Shown piece by piece: positions 26,895 to 35,682 of a stretch of DNA of 64,000 nucleotides (within the stretch, counting starts at the first letter, position 1; every line of letters begins with the position of its first letter). This stretch comes from Romboutsia sedimentorum (GTDB taxonomy: Bacteria; Bacillota; Clostridia; Peptostreptococcales; Peptostreptococcaceae), in assembly GCF_030131845.1 (NCBI RefSeq), contig NZ_JASKYM010000002.1, positions 124,001 to 188,000 of the forward strand. The letters run 5' to 3'. Made by a program: the position numbers and the translations under genes. The notes beneath the pieces are model-generated. The model was not told where the DNA came from, searched no databases, and worked only from the letters and a program-made list of their open reading frames with translations.

Positions 26895-27980
26895 ATGGAG
26901 TTTGATAGTGTAATATTTTATACTACTATGATTTTAGTATTTATAGGAATCATCATGGTATTTAGCGCAAGTTTTGTTCAATCTTCGTTTAAACACCATG
27001 ATGCTTATCATTTTTTAAAGAAAAATGTAATCTTTGCGATATTAGGTTTTATTTGTATGATCACAATATCTAATATTGATTATAGCTTTTGGAAGAAAAA
27101 TGCTAAGTATATGGGGATTATAGCGTTTATACTATTAATATTGGTTTTAACACCACTTGGAATAAAAGCAAATGGAGCTAGAAGATGGTTAGGTTATAGT
27201 GCGCTTACTATACAACCGGCAGAGATTGCAAAATTTGCAACAATAATCATTACAGCAAAATTAATAGAAAAAAAATATGATGATATAAAATCTTTGACAA
27301 AGGGTGTTTTACCATTAATGATAATTCCCGCATTATTTTTTATTCTTATAATGCTTCAACCTAATATGTCTACAGCTGGGACTATAATATTAGTAACTTT
27401 TGTTATGATATTTGTAGCAGGTATGGATATGAAATTTGTAGGTGTTATGTTTGGTAGTGGAGTTGCATTATTTCTAGCTTTAGCACTGACATCTGAATAT
27501 AGATTAAAGCGTATATTGTCATTTTTAGATCCATTCCAAGACCCTCTAGGTAATGGATACCAAGTTATACAAGGGCTTTATGCACTTGGATCAGGTGGAT
27601 TATTTGGAATGGGATTAGGAAAAAGCCAACAAAAATGGTTTTACATACCAGAACCACAAAATGATTTTATATTTGCCATAATAGGCGAAGAACTAGGTCT
27701 TGTAGGATGTATAGTAGTAATAATGTTATTTGTAATATTAGTTTACAGATGTATACGAATAGCTTTAAAATGTTCTAATATATTTGCGTGTATGGTAGTT
27801 ATAGGAATCGGTGCTCAAATAGGAATTCAAGCAGCTTTAAATATAGCTGTATCAACTTCTTCAATGCCAGTTACAGGTGTTGCCTTGCCATTTATAAGTT
27901 ATGGAGGAACATCCCTTATAATATTTATGAGTGCGATTGGTATTGTATTAAATATATCAAAACATGTCAAAATTAATTAA
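26895..27980 (+). CDS. spoVE: SpoVE/FtsW-family lipid II polymerase (SEDS protein)
   Basis: Peptidoglycan glycosyltransferase partner of SpoVD. 361 residues from the ATG at 26895, six bases after AAGGGA; the family typically begins a few residues before the first membrane helix, as here (DSVIFYTTMILVFIGIIMVFSAS). An in-frame ATG at 26850 would add 15 residues. About ten membrane segments. SEDS motifs: NGARRWLG, LIMLQPNMST, GNGYQVIQGLYALGSGG, PEPQNDFIFAIIGEELG and PFISYGGTS. Position between murD and murG matches spoVE of other spore formers; FtsW versus SpoVE cannot be settled by sequence. Confidence 0.9.
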   Translation: MEFDSVIFYTTMILVFIGIIMVFSASFVQSSFKHHDAYHFLKKNVIFAILGFICMITISNIDYSFWKKNAKYMGIIAFILLILVLTPLGIKANGARRWLGYSALTIQPAEIAKFATIIITAKLIEKKYDDIKSLTKGVLPLMIIPALFFILIMLQPNMSTAGTIILVTFVMIFVAGMDMKFVGVMFGSGVALFLALALTSEYRLKRILSFLDPFQDPLGNGYQVIQGLYALGSGGLFGMGLGKSQQKWFYIPEPQNDFIFAIIGEELGLVGCIVVIMLFVILVYRCIRIALKCSNIFACMVVIGIGAQIGIQAALNIAVSTSSMPVTGVALPFISYGGTSLIIFMSAIGIVLNISKHVKIN

Positions 27981-27994
27981 CAGGAGAAAATGCA

Positions 27995-29218
27995 ATGAAA
28001 GTTTTATTATCAGGCGGTGGAACTGGGGGTCATGTTTATCCAGCCATAGCCATAGCAAACAGAATAAAAGAAGAACATCCCGATGCTGAAATAGTATTTG
28101 TTGGTACTCAAAAAGGAATAGAATCAGAAATAGTTCCAAAGTATGGATATGAATTAAAGACTGTTACAGTACAAGGATTTAAAAGAAAAATAGATTTTGA
28201 TAACGTAAAAAGAGTTTTTAAATTATTTAAAGGGTTAGAACAATCTAGAAAAGTAGTTAAAAAATTTAAACCAGATATCGTAATAGGTACAGGGGGATAT
28301 GTAAGTGGACCTGTATTATTTAACGCATCTATGAATAAGGTAGCGACTGTTATACATGAGCAAAACTCTTTCCCAGGAGTTACTAATAAAATATTGTCTA
28401 AAATGGTAACTAGAGTTTTAACAAGCTTTGAAGATTCACATGAAAGATTCCCTGAAGGAAGCAGAGAAAAATTAGTTCTTGTAGGAAATCCAGTTAGAAA
28501 AGAAATATTAAATGCTAGAAAAAATGTATCTAGAAGAACTTTAGGTATAAGCGAAGATAAAAAAATGGTACTTTGCTACGGAGGTAGTGGAGGAAGTGAA
28601 GATATAAATAATGCTATGAAATTAGTAATAGAAAACATGGTAAAAGATGATGTCGCATTTATATTTGCAACAGGAAAATACTACTATGAAGAATTTTCAA
28701 ACAGTATATCAAACATATCTCTAAAACCATATCAAAGAGTTGTTCCGTATTTAGAGGATATGGCTAATGCGCTAGCTGCTAGTGATTTAGTAATTGGTAG
28801 TGCTGGTGCAATATCTTTAGCTGAAATAACAGCACTTGGTAAGCCGTCTATAATAATACCTAAAGCTTATACTGCTGAGAACCATCAAGAGTACAATGCT
28901 AAGAGTATTGAAAATCAAGGTGGTGGAGTAGCTATACTAGAAAAAGATTTAACTCCACAAAAATTAAATGAAGCAGTATTTAAACTTTTAGGAGATAAAG
29001 AAAAATTAATGGATATGGCTAATGCAAGTAAAGAAATAGGGAAGCCAGAAGCAATAGATCTTATATATGCTGAGGTTATGAAAATATATAACGAGAATCA
29101 AAAAAAATCATCAAACAAAGAAAATAAGACAGTTAAAAAGAATGAAGAAATAAAAAACAGTGAAAACAATATAGAAGCACAAAAACAACCTAAAGTAATA
29201 GGAATAAAGAAAAAGTAA
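27995..29218 (+). CDS. murG: UDP-GlcNAc--lipid I N-acetylglucosaminyltransferase MurG, with basic C-terminal tail
   Basis: Converts lipid I to lipid II on the inner membrane face. 407 residues, about 45 longer than the usual 355-365. GGGTGGHVYPA at the N-terminus, GTGGYVSGP, HEQNSFPG, YGGSGGS, GSAGAISLAE and ENHQEYNA are all present. The extra length is a C-terminal, Lys/Asn/Glu-rich, low-complexity tail (about residues 363-407) that looks disordered and could bind lipid or RNA. That role is speculation. Confidence 0.95.
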   Translation: MKVLLSGGGTGGHVYPAIAIANRIKEEHPDAEIVFVGTQKGIESEIVPKYGYELKTVTVQGFKRKIDFDNVKRVFKLFKGLEQSRKVVKKFKPDIVIGTGGYVSGPVLFNASMNKVATVIHEQNSFPGVTNKILSKMVTRVLTSFEDSHERFPEGSREKLVLVGNPVRKEILNARKNVSRRTLGISEDKKMVLCYGGSGGSEDINNAMKLVIENMVKDDVAFIFATGKYYYEEFSNSISNISLKPYQRVVPYLEDMANALAASDLVIGSAGAISLAEITALGKPSIIIPKAYTAENHQEYNAKSIENQGGGVAILEKDLTPQKLNEAVFKLLGDKEKLMDMANASKEIGKPEAIDLIYAEVMKIYNENQKKSSNKENKTVKKNEEIKNSENNIEAQKQPKVIGIKKK

Positions 29219-29225
29219 CATATAA

Positions 29226-29287
29226 CCCCTCTAGTACATAATATTTAAATTATAGGCATTATGATTTAATATACAACACTAGGGGGG
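29226..29287 (+). promoter_or_regulatory. Long-range stem covering the murA ribosome site
   Basis: Bases 29226-29235 pair with 29278-29287 (ten pairs, one G-T), enclosing 42 bases. The 3' arm ends in the G run that forms the murA Shine-Dalgarno. It could limit murA translation. Probing would be needed to show it forms. Confidence 0.35.
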
Positions 29288-29293
29288 TTAACT

Positions 29294-30574
29294 TTGTCTA
29301 AGTATATAATTAGTGGTAAAAACAAAATAGAGGGTAGGTTATCAATAAGAGGAGCTAAAAACTCCATATTACCTATCATGGCAGCAACTATACTTAATGA
29401 AAGTATAAGCACAATCCATAATGTACCGGATATATCTGATGTATACGTTATGATAAAAATATTAGAAAGCATTGGATGCAATACAAGTTATGATAATGGA
29501 ACATTAATTATAGATAGTTCAAATATAAATTCTATGGAAATAGAAGAACAGTATGTCAGAAAAATGAGATCTTCAATAATCATAATGGGTGCTATGATAG
29601 GAAGACTTGATTATATAAAAATAAGCCATCCAGGGGGATGTGCAATAGGAGCAAGACCTATAGATTTGCATCTTAAATCTTTAAAGAAACTAGGAATAAG
29701 GATACAAGAAGAAGAGGGCTTCATAAAATGCTTTAGAGATAGATTAGTGGGAAATATTGTGAATCTGGAGTTTCCTAGTGTTGGAGCCACAGAAAATACA
29801 ATGTTAGCTGCAGTTAGGGCTAAAGGTATAACAAAAATATATAATGCAGCAAGAGAACCAGAAATAGAAGATTTACAGTTTTTTTTGAATGCAATGGGAG
29901 CAAAAATAAAAGGGGCAGGAACTAGTTATATAGAAATTGAAGGAGTAGATTCATTACACGAAGTAGAATACAATGTTATCCCTGATAGAATAGCCATAGG
30001 AACGTATATGGTGGCCTCTGCGATGACTGGAGGGTGTTTGGAAGTAGATAAGGTAGTAAGAACTCATATGGAGCCTATAAATGATAAGTTGAGAGATGCT
30101 GGATGTGAAATAGAATATACAAAGGAAGGTCTCAAACTTAAACCACCAAAGATTATACAAGCTATAGATTTAGTAAAAACTTCTCCACACCCTGGATTTC
30201 CAACAGACATGCAAGCTCAATTAATGGCACTTATGTCAATATCTAATGGAAGTACTATATTCCATGAAACTATTTTTGAAAATAGATTTATGCATTGTAG
30301 CGAACTTGCTAAATTAGGTGCAGATATTAAATATATAACGGAAAAAATGTGTATAGTAAAAGGTGTTGATAGGCTTTATAATGCAAATGTTTCATCTCCA
30401 GATTTAAGAGGAGGAGCATCTCTTATATTAGCTGCATTAGCAATAGAAGGGGAAACTGAGATCTCAAATATATATCATGTTGAAAGAGGATATGAAAATA
30501 TTGAGAGTATATTAAGAGAATTAGGTGCTGATATAGTAAAAGCAGAAGATATAGAAGTGATAAAAGGCTATTAA
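29294..30574 (+). CDS. murA: UDP-GlcNAc 1-carboxyvinyltransferase MurA
   Basis: First committed step of peptidoglycan synthesis, using phosphoenolpyruvate; target of fosfomycin. 426 residues. TTG start six bases after AGGGGGG. The N-terminal GKNKIEGRLSIRGAKNSILP matches the family. The catalytic loop PGGCAIGARPIDLH holds the reactive Cys, so classical fosfomycin sensitivity is expected. FPTDMQAQLMAL and DLRGGASLILAALA lie nearer the C-terminus. It occupies the site where B. subtilis has murB. Confidence 0.96.
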   Translation: MSKYIISGKNKIEGRLSIRGAKNSILPIMAATILNESISTIHNVPDISDVYVMIKILESIGCNTSYDNGTLIIDSSNINSMEIEEQYVRKMRSSIIIMGAMIGRLDYIKISHPGGCAIGARPIDLHLKSLKKLGIRIQEEEGFIKCFRDRLVGNIVNLEFPSVGATENTMLAAVRAKGITKIYNAAREPEIEDLQFFLNAMGAKIKGAGTSYIEIEGVDSLHEVEYNVIPDRIAIGTYMVASAMTGGCLEVDKVVRTHMEPINDKLRDAGCEIEYTKEGLKLKPPKIIQAIDLVKTSPHPGFPTDMQAQLMALMSISNGSTIFHETIFENRFMHCSELAKLGADIKYITEKMCIVKGVDRLYNANVSSPDLRGGASLILAALAIEGETEISNIYHVERGYENIESILRELGADIVKAEDIEVIKGY

Positions 30575-30588
30575 GCCTTTTATTATTT
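30561..30588 (+). terminator. Weak terminator overlapping the murA stop
   Basis: Nine-bp stem 30561-30569 with 30574-30582, followed by T-rich sequence. The TAA stop at 30572-30574 is mostly in the loop. It may partly separate murA from divIB. Confidence 0.5.
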
Positions 30589-30656
30589 TGAAGGAAAAAG
30601 TGCATATTTAGTTGTATTTATTAGTTATATAAAAAAATAAGAGAGGGAGTATAAAC

Positions 30657-31391
30657 ATGAAAAAATATAAAAAACATAATACTAGCAAATTAATGATTTT
30701 GCTAAGCTTTATGTTAATGATAATAATATTTATATATATAACTTTAAATAGCAATTTATTTAATAGCACAAATGTAAAGATAGAAGGTAACAAAAGAGTC
30801 AAAAAAGACGAAATAATAAAAGTATTAGACATAAAAGAAGATAAAAATATATTTATGTATAATGCAAAAGAAATGGAAAAGTCTTTGATGGAAAATAAAT
30901 ACATAGAAAGTGTAAAAGTAAAAAGAAGCATCCCTAATAAATTAAAAATATTAATTATAGAAAAAGAGATAGCTGCAACTATTAAAGATGAGAAAAACTA
31001 TTGTTATATAGACACTAAAGGAAATTCAATACAAAAAATAGAAAAATTAGATGGAAATGAAGAAAATGTTGTTGTAGAAATAAAATATAAATTAAATGAT
31101 GATCAAAGCATAGATTTTGAGAATGAAGAAACTAAAAAAAGGTTACTATATTTATTAGAATCTATGAAGAAAAATAATCTTTACAAAAAAATAAATAAAA
31201 TTAATTTGCAAAAAAATGATATTATAAATATGTACACAAAAGATGATATAAAAATAATATTACCTAATGATAAAAAAATAGAGTATAATATTGCGATGAT
31301 AAGTTCTATTTTGTCAGATTTACAAGGAAAACATGTAAATGGAGGAACGATAGATTTTATTTCTGGAAGTAATCCTATATATAGACCTTAA
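30657..31391 (+). CDS. FtsQ/DivIB-type cell division protein with POTRA domain
   Basis: 244 residues: short Lys-rich cytoplasmic end, one membrane segment (about 14-33), then an extracellular POTRA domain (STNVKIEGNKRVKKDEIIKVL, about 38-105) and an FtsQ beta domain (SVKVKRSIPNKLKILIIEK and onward). This is the FtsQ/DivIB plan at its usual place after the mur genes. It connects FtsL, DivIC and the transpeptidase at the septum. GAGAGGGA precedes the ATG. Confidence 0.88.
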   Translation: MKKYKKHNTSKLMILLSFMLMIIIFIYITLNSNLFNSTNVKIEGNKRVKKDEIIKVLDIKEDKNIFMYNAKEMEKSLMENKYIESVKVKRSIPNKLKILIIEKEIAATIKDEKNYCYIDTKGNSIQKIEKLDGNEENVVVEIKYKLNDDQSIDFENEETKKRLLYLLESMKKNNLYKKINKINLQKNDIINMYTKDDIKIILPNDKKIEYNIAMISSILSDLQGKHVNGGTIDFISGSNPIYRP

Positions 31392-31419
31392 ATAGTAATT
31401 TAGATAAGGGGTGATTTTG

Positions 31420-32112
31420 TTGCAAAAGAAAAAGGCTTATAAAAGCTTAGTAATTTGCAGTATAATACTAGGTATTCTTATAAGTTTACAGTTAAAAACT
31501 ATAGATACAGAAAATAATGGAATGACAACTTCTAAAAGAGGAGAACAATTAGCTGTAGAATTGAGAGGATTAAAAAAAGAAGAAAGCGATCTTAGAGCTG
31601 AAAATAAAGCTATAGAAGATAAAATAAATAAGTATAAAGGCGATCAAGGTGACGATAAACTTGAAGCTGAAATAGGCAAATATGAAATGTTAGCTGGGTA
31701 CACTAATGTATCTGGAAAAGGGATAGAAGTTAATATTAATCAAAATTTAGGTGCAAAATCAAATAGTAATCAAAGTATAATATATAACTATGATTTAATA
31801 TTATCTATGATAAATAAACTAAATTCAGCACAAGCAAATGCAATATCAATAAATGGAGAAAGAGTTGTTTCTAATACATATATACATTTAAAGGGTGATA
31901 GCTTATTTATAAATGATATAAAAATAGATGAACCAATAATAATAAAAGCAATTGGGGATCCAGATACTTTAGCTTCAGCTTTACAAATTAAATATGGTAT
32001 CATTTGGGAGATGGAGAAGTATTATAATTGTAAAATTGAGATAAAAAAAGAAACAAAAATGGAGATAAATGGGCATAGTAAATTGATAGATTCAAGTGCG
32101 GATAAGAGGTAA
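31420..32112 (+). CDS. DUF881 family protein (YlxW/YlxX-like), first copy
   Basis: 230 residues from the TTG at 31420 (AAGGGGTGA lies five bases upstream; an in-frame GTG at 31411 overlaps that site). One N-terminal membrane segment (about 8-24), a coiled coil (about 40-85), then the DUF881 domain (SGKGIEVNI, NANAISINGERVVSNTYI, IIIKAIGDPDTLASALQIKYGI). The family lies between divIB and sbp in spore formers; its function is unknown, though it is suspected to work at the septum. A second copy follows four bases later. Confidence 0.88.
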   Translation: MQKKKAYKSLVICSIILGILISLQLKTIDTENNGMTTSKRGEQLAVELRGLKKEESDLRAENKAIEDKINKYKGDQGDDKLEAEIGKYEMLAGYTNVSGKGIEVNINQNLGAKSNSNQSIIYNYDLILSMINKLNSAQANAISINGERVVSNTYIHLKGDSLFINDIKIDEPIIIKAIGDPDTLASALQIKYGIIWEMEKYYNCKIEIKKETKMEINGHSKLIDSSADKR

Positions 32113-32115
32113 ATT

Positions 32116-32808
32116 ATGCGTAAAATTATAAAGCGAAAAATATTTATATTTAGTGCATTTATATTTGGTATTTTAATATCAACATATATAAAGTCTTTAG
32201 ATTCTAATAAAATGTATATTACTTTAGAAAACAAAAAAGAGATTGAAAGCCAAATAGAAAAAACTAAAAAAGAAGTAAATAAACTAAAAGAAACAAAAAT
32301 AAGTTATGAAAAAAAATTAGAAAATTATGAAGAAGTAATGGATGATGAAAATAAATCTATTCCAGATTTAATGGAAGAAGAATTAAAATTTTTAAAAGAA
32401 ATGAGTGGAATGTCAAAAGTAAGCGGAGATGGTGCTATAATTACTATAAAGGATAGTGATAAAGAGTTAGCTAGTGGCCAAAATCCAAATGATTTAATTG
32501 TTCATGATATAGATATCATAAGAGTTATAAACGATTTAAAAAAATCTGGAGCAAAAGCATTATCTATAAATGGAGAGAGGCTCTTGCCTTTAAGTAAAAT
32601 AAAATGCTCTGGAGCTACTATAACTGTAAATGATAAAACATATGGACAACCCTTTATTATAAGTGCCATAGGAGATAAAGATATCTTAATGGCATCAATG
32701 ATTTCACCACAATCTTATGCAAATTTGTTAAAAGATGGATATGGAATTTATATAAAAGTTGAACAAAAAGATGGTATGACAATAAACTCATATAAAAAAT
32801 CTATATAA
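32116..32808 (+). CDS. DUF881 family protein, second copy
   Basis: 230 residues with the same plan as the previous gene: N-terminal membrane segment (about 9-26), coiled coil (about 35-85), DUF881 domain (GDGAIITIKDS, GAKALSINGERLLPLSKI, PFIISAIGDKDILMAS). The paired copies look like an old tandem duplication, with similar plan but low identity. They parallel the ylxW-ylxX pair of B. subtilis. Function unknown. Confidence 0.88.
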   Translation: MRKIIKRKIFIFSAFIFGILISTYIKSLDSNKMYITLENKKEIESQIEKTKKEVNKLKETKISYEKKLENYEEVMDDENKSIPDLMEEELKFLKEMSGMSKVSGDGAIITIKDSDKELASGQNPNDLIVHDIDIIRVINDLKKSGAKALSINGERLLPLSKIKCSGATITVNDKTYGQPFIISAIGDKDILMASMISPQSYANLLKDGYGIYIKVEQKDGMTINSYKKSI

Positions 32809-32869
32809 AAAACATTAAAAGCCTTGAAAAATGTAGGGGTTTCAAAGTAAAATAAAGAAGGTGATTATT

Positions 32870-33223
32870 TTGATATGGATATTAGCAGGCTTAGCACTTG
32901 GAGTCGTAGTTGGATATTATATTCCATTTACTTATCCTATAGATTACTCATTATATATGTCTGTAGCAATACTTGCAACTATGGACTCTATATTTGGAGC
33001 AGTTAAATCAGGATTTAAAAGCAAATATGATAATATAATATTTTTAACTGGGTTCATAGGCAATGCACTATTAGCTATGATACTGACATATATAGGTGAT
33101 AGACTGGGTATACCGCTTTATTATGTCGCCATATTGGTATTCGGATCGAGAATATTTGACAATTTATCCACAATTAGGAGATATATTGTTACAAATATGA
33201 GGAATAAAAAAAGAGGAAAATGA
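32870..33223 (+). CDS. sbp: Small basic protein Sbp (DUF1290)
   Basis: 117 residues from the TTG at 32870; AAGGTGAT lies about six bases upstream, while the in-frame GTG at 32861 overlaps it. Four hydrophobic segments and a basic C-terminus (MRNKKRGK). FGSRIFDNLSTIRR is the conserved end of the family. It sits directly before the division gene block in Firmicutes. Function unknown. In B. subtilis ftsA would come next; here ftsZ does. Confidence 0.88.
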   Translation: MIWILAGLALGVVVGYYIPFTYPIDYSLYMSVAILATMDSIFGAVKSGFKSKYDNIIFLTGFIGNALLAMILTYIGDRLGIPLYYVAILVFGSRIFDNLSTIRRYIVTNMRNKKRGK

Positions 33224-33252
33224 ATATTTTTGTGGAATAACTTAGTTAAATA

Positions 33253-33283
33253 TTAACAAAATTAAAAGATTAAATGATATAAT
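33253..33283 (+). promoter_or_regulatory. Putative ftsZ promoter
   Basis: TTAACA at 33253-33258, 19-bp spacer, perfect TATAAT at 33278-33283 preceded by TGA (extended -10). About 45 bases before the ftsZ start. Confidence 0.6.
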
Positions 33284-33329
33284 TAATACATATATTTATT
33301 TACAATCATAAAATAAGGAGGTTTAATAG

Positions 33330-34469
33330 ATGCTAAACTTTGACGTAGAAACAGATGGTCTTGCTCAAATCAAGGTAATAGGCGCAGGTGGCGGAGGAAA
33401 CAACGCTGTCAATAGAATGGTTGAAGCTCAACTTCAAGGTGTTGAATTCATAGCCGTTAACACAGATAAGCAAGCTTTACTTACATCAAAAGCTGAATAT
33501 AAAATTCAAATAGGCGAGAAATTAACGAGAGGGCTTGGAGCAGGAGCAAATCCTGAAGTTGGTAAAAGAGCCGCAGAAGAAAGTAAAGATGAGATAGTTA
33601 AAGTGCTTCAAGGAGCAGATATGGTATTCGTAACTGCTGGCATGGGTGGAGGAACAGGTACAGGAGCAGCACCTGTTATAGCTCAACTTGCAAAAGAAAT
33701 GGGAATACTTACTGTAGGGGTAGTTACTAAACCTTTCGTATTCGAAGGTAAAGTTAGAATGAAAAATGCAGAAAGTGGTATATCTGAATTAAAATCAAAA
33801 GTTGATACATTAATAACTATTCCAAATGATAGACTTTTACAGATAGTACAAAAAAATACATCTATGCTAGATGCATTCTCTATAGCTGATGATGTATTAA
33901 AGCAAGGTATACAATCTATATCAGATTTAATAGCAGTTCCAGGCCTTATAAACTTAGACTTTGCTGACGTTACTTCAGTAATGAAAGAACAAGGACTAGC
34001 ACATATGGGACTAGGTAGCGCATCAGGTGAAAATAGAGCACTTGAAGCAGCAAGACTAGCTATACAATCACCACTTCTTGAAACATCGATAAGAGGAGCA
34101 AGAGGTGTATTACTTAATATAACAGGTGGCCCTAACTTAGGACTATTAGAAATAAATGAGGCATCAACTTTAGTTAATGAGTCATGTGACCCAGAAGCTA
34201 ATATTATATTTGGAGCATCTATAAGAGAAGATTTAGGTGAAGAAATAAAGATAACTGTAATAGCTACAGGATTTGATGATAATAAAGATATGAGCTTTGA
34301 TATAGCTGAGAAGCCAAAGGTAACACAAAGACCTACTTTAAATACAGCACCAATACAAAAACCAGAAGAAAAAGAAGAAATAATAATGACAAGAGAAGAA
34401 CCTAAAAAAGTAAATGTTGTTGAAGAAGACGATATGGAAATTCCAACATTTTTAAGAAGAAGAAGATAA
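33330..34469 (+). CDS. ftsZ: Cell division GTPase FtsZ
   Basis: Tubulin homologue that forms the division ring. 379 residues. GTP-binding motif [10 protein letters not shown] near residue 106, early [13 protein letters not shown], and T7-loop NLDFADV. A linker from about residue 320 leads to the conserved C-terminal peptide [13 protein letters not shown], which binds SepF or FtsA. No ftsA is in the window, whereas sepF is at 57675. AAGGAGGT precedes the ATG. Confidence 0.98.
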   Translation: MLNFDVETDGLAQIKVIGAGGGGNNAVNRMVEAQLQGVEFIAVNTDKQALLTSKAEYKIQIGEKLTRGLGAGANPEVGKRAAEESKDEIVKVLQGADMVFVTAGMGGGTGTGAAPVIAQLAKEMGILTVGVVTKPFVFEGKVRMKNAESGISELKSKVDTLITIPNDRLLQIVQKNTSMLDAFSIADDVLKQGIQSISDLIAVPGLINLDFADVTSVMKEQGLAHMGLGSASGENRALEAARLAIQSPLLETSIRGARGVLLNITGGPNLGLLEINEASTLVNESCDPEANIIFGASIREDLGEEIKITVIATGFDDNKDMSFDIAEKPKVTQRPTLNTAPIQKPEEKEEIIMTREEPKKVNVVEEDDMEIPTFLRRRR

Positions 34470-34473
34470 ACTT

Positions 34474-34503
34474 AAAGAAGTCTATATGGCTTCTTTTTTT
34501 ATG
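34474..34503 (+). terminator. Terminator after ftsZ
   Basis: Nine-bp stem 34474-34482 with 34488-34496, followed by a run of T. Confidence 0.82.
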
Positions 34504-34680
34504 CACTAAATTAAGCGTAAATATTACTCGTAGAGGTCAATTTCTACAAATTAGTATAAATAAAAAAAGTTGAAATATAGGTATAAAAATGGACATTATT
34601 GAATAAATATTATAAAGAAACATTCTAATATAGCCATTTAAAAAAATATATTTAAAATATAATGTGAATTTAGAAATTAA
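34504..34680. other. Noncoding gap between two terminators
   Basis: About 177 AT-rich bases with no ORF and no recognisable RNA family, lying between the ftsZ terminator and a second terminator at 34681. The second terminator has no gene to serve, so this stretch may be a short noncoding transcript or a decayed gene. No convincing promoter is seen inside it. Confidence 0.3.
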
Positions 34681-34708
34681 AAAGAAAGCTGAATGCTTTC
34701 TTTTTTTG
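34681..34708 (+). terminator. Second terminator upstream of spoIIGA
   Basis: Perfect 9-bp stem 34681-34689 with 34695-34703, loop of 5, then T run. It insulates the spoIIG operon from upstream transcription. Confidence 0.82.
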
Positions 34709-34735
34709 TGTTTTCTTACAGTAAAATAAATGCAT

Positions 34736-34783
34736 TTCGACCATTAAAAATGACATAAAATTTTGTGACTACTAATTTATAAT
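34736..34783 (+). promoter_or_regulatory. Spo0A-controlled spoIIG promoter with 22-bp spacer
   Basis: TTCGACC at 34736-34742 matches the inverse Spo0A box TTCGACA at six of seven positions. ATGACA (34750-34755, five of six to TTGACA) and a perfect TATAAT (34778-34783) are separated by 22 bp. A 22-bp spacer and a 0A box just upstream of the -35 are the known hallmarks of the B. subtilis spoIIG promoter, where Spo0A repositions SigA polymerase. Confidence 0.72.
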
Positions 34784-34812
34784 ATAAGCAAAGGTAAAAG
34801 GGGGACTATGCA

Positions 34813-35655
34813 ATGTATATGGAATACTACGTTATAGAAAACCTATTAATAAATTATATTATTATAAGTTGTACTTCTATTCTAACAAAAAAATATAATA
34901 GCAATAAAAAAAAATGTATAGGTGCGTCTTTAGGGGCTATTTACTCTATAGCATATATTTATCCCCAACTAGATATATTGTTTACTATACCATTTAAAAT
35001 ATTAATTATGACCATTATAACTCTTTTAGCATTTACATATAAAAATAAAAAAGAGTATATGAGCATAGTTCTTGTTTTTTATTTAGTAAATATTTTTATA
35101 TCTGGAACTACTTTTTTTATAATTTATTTTACAGGTATAGATCATATGAAAATATCTTTTATAATAATTTGTGCATATGTAAGTTGTGAACTACTAAAGT
35201 ACATATATAACGATATAAAGACTATTAAGCAGCTTAAAGAATTTACAAAGACTGTAAATATAAATTTTTTAGATAAAAGATGTAGTTGCAAAGCTCTATT
35301 AGATAGTGGGAATTTATTAAAAGATCCTATGAGCAATAATGATGTTGTTATTGTTAAATCAAGTGCATTGAAAGATGTATTGCCAGAAGCTCTTATTAAT
35401 TATGATTATGAAAATATAGATATGATGAAGGCAGAAGAACTTATAAATTTATTAGATGATGAAATTTCATCGAGAATAAGATTGATTCCGTACAAACATG
35501 CAGGAAGCAGCAAAGGTAGTATTATATTGGGCCTAAAAGCAGATTACATAGAGGTAGATGAAAATAAAATAGGCAATATAATATTAGGTATTTCTAATTT
35601 TAATGATTGTGAGTACAATGCAATATTAAATCCGTGTTTATTGTCAGAAGTTTAG
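34813..35655 (+). CDS. spoIIGA: Sigma-E processing aspartic peptidase SpoIIGA
   Basis: Membrane protease that activates pro-SigE in the mother cell on a forespore signal. 280 residues. Residues 1 to about 130 carry five hydrophobic segments. The C-terminal half has the aspartyl-protease motif ALLDSGNLL with catalytic Asp164, and YKHAGSSKGSIILGLKAD near the end. GGGGGA precedes the ATG. Immediately upstream of its substrate gene sigE, as in other spore formers. Confidence 0.95.
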   Translation: MYMEYYVIENLLINYIIISCTSILTKKYNSNKKKCIGASLGAIYSIAYIYPQLDILFTIPFKILIMTIITLLAFTYKNKKEYMSIVLVFYLVNIFISGTTFFIIYFTGIDHMKISFIIICAYVSCELLKYIYNDIKTIKQLKEFTKTVNINFLDKRCSCKALLDSGNLLKDPMSNNDVVIVKSSALKDVLPEALINYDYENIDMMKAEELINLLDDEISSRIRLIPYKHAGSSKGSIILGLKADYIEVDENKIGNIILGISNFNDCEYNAILNPCLLSEV

Positions 35656-35682
35656 ATATATAAATTAAAGGGGGAGATAAAA

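Noticed and set aside
27788-27976. 62-residue second-frame ORF at the end of spoVE
   Set aside because: Overlaps a conserved SEDS C-terminus in another frame; no independent start signal.
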